DNA of 64,000 bases from Cubamyces lactineus (Eukaryota > Basidiomycota > Agaricomycetes > Polyporales > Polyporaceae), in NCBI GenBank assembly GCA_022376465.1, contig JACDTU010000005.1, forward strand, positions 1,104,001 through 1,168,000, written 5' to 3'. Position 1 is the stretch's first letter. Every line of letters starts with the position of its first letter. Position numbers and translations under genes: made by a program. Below the pieces are notes generated by a model that had not been told where the DNA came from, did not search any database, and saw only the letters and a program-made list of their open reading frames with translations. Positions 63,608 through 64,000 of this stretch are shown here, one piece after another.

Positions 63608-64000
63608 GTTCGGAGAGGAGCGGTGGGCGGTGGGACTGGGCGGGATGCTCCCCGAGTCGGAATGAATTGCGGGATATCAGACGGAAAGAAGTATTGCTGA
63701 GCGGGAAGCCGATGGCAGCGCGGTCGACTTGGTGCTCACTTGCAGCGCCCAATGTTGGGTGGGACGGTCCAGGTAGCCAAATAGTTAAATAAATGTGGGC
63801 GACATGATGAAGTTGATACGTGCCGCAGGGATGTACGATACATGAGCACTGAGCAATCCGATGTACATAAGTATGAGATGCCGCGAGCGTATACGTATAC
63901 GACCGCACGGCGGGTGCAATAACTTGAACAGCGGCATTACTGATGCCATTTGGTCATTTGGTGCGGTCTATCGCGCTTCCTGCCCTTCGAGTCCGTCAGG
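63608..64000. other. 3' flank of the isomerase gene, to the window end
   Basis: No further coding sequence recognised before the window stops. Confidence 0.5.

Overview
The window is nuclear DNA of a filamentous basidiomycete, most likely a wood- or litter-decay Agaricomycete. The reasons are dense genes with many 50-90 nt GT-AG introns, high-GC coding sequence, a multi-exon GH13 amylase with a C-terminal CBM20, low-complexity Ser/Pro-rich regulatory-type proteins, and expanded F-box/LRR-like paralogs. Gene models were joined by hand from splice signals and conserved motifs. For the alpha-amylase, histidine phosphatase, profilin, methyltransferase, tetraspan protein, both F-box paralogs, the Kre9-like protein, mannose-6-phosphate isomerase and hAT transposase, the joined exon lengths add up to a whole number of codons.

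Layout. 1-1587 (-): N-terminal part of an Mtr4-type exosome RNA helicase, cut by the window edge. 2488-12877: a hAT DNA transposon whose last coding exon is split by a complete, very young Ty1/copia LTR retrotransposon (6216-12542, antisense to the hAT gene). 13497-16004 (+): secreted alpha-amylase with a starch-binding domain. 16171-17733 (-): disordered hypothetical protein. 18229-20438 (-): FAD-dependent phenol-hydroxylase-type monooxygenase. 20969-21662: non-autonomous TA-flanked MITE with perfect 23-bp inverted repeats. 22496-25896 (-): mitochondrial 2-oxoglutarate dehydrogenase E1. 26341-27145 (-): Kre9/Knh1-like secreted Ser/Thr-rich protein. 27771-35468 (+): large PH-BEACH-WD40 protein. 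35961-37871 (+): histidine acid phosphatase (phytase family). 38372-38970 (+): profilin. 39403-41715 (+): unrecognised multi-exon gene. 42290-49680 (-): two disordered-protein genes (or one), the downstream one with an F-box-like helix region. 51218-52680 (+): SAM-dependent methyltransferase. 54447-55174 (+): four-TM membrane protein. 56824-58529 and 59837-61531 (+): tandem F-box paralogs. 62073-63607 (+): type I mannose-6-phosphate isomerase.

The host genes are mostly unrelated housekeeping or secretory genes, as usual in fungi, with no biosynthetic cluster. The most informative region is the nested transposon pair. The copia element has 5-bp target duplications (CACAC), 539-bp LTRs that differ by one base in my reading, and a primer-binding site matching the anticodon arm of initiator tRNA-Met (a half-tRNA primer, as in Drosophila copia). 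One in-frame TGA lies just before the reverse-transcriptase YVDD box. The hAT reading frame resumes exactly on the far side of the insertion and closes 47 codons later, so the hAT gene was otherwise intact when it was hit. No CRISPR array, rRNA or convincing tRNA gene was seen.
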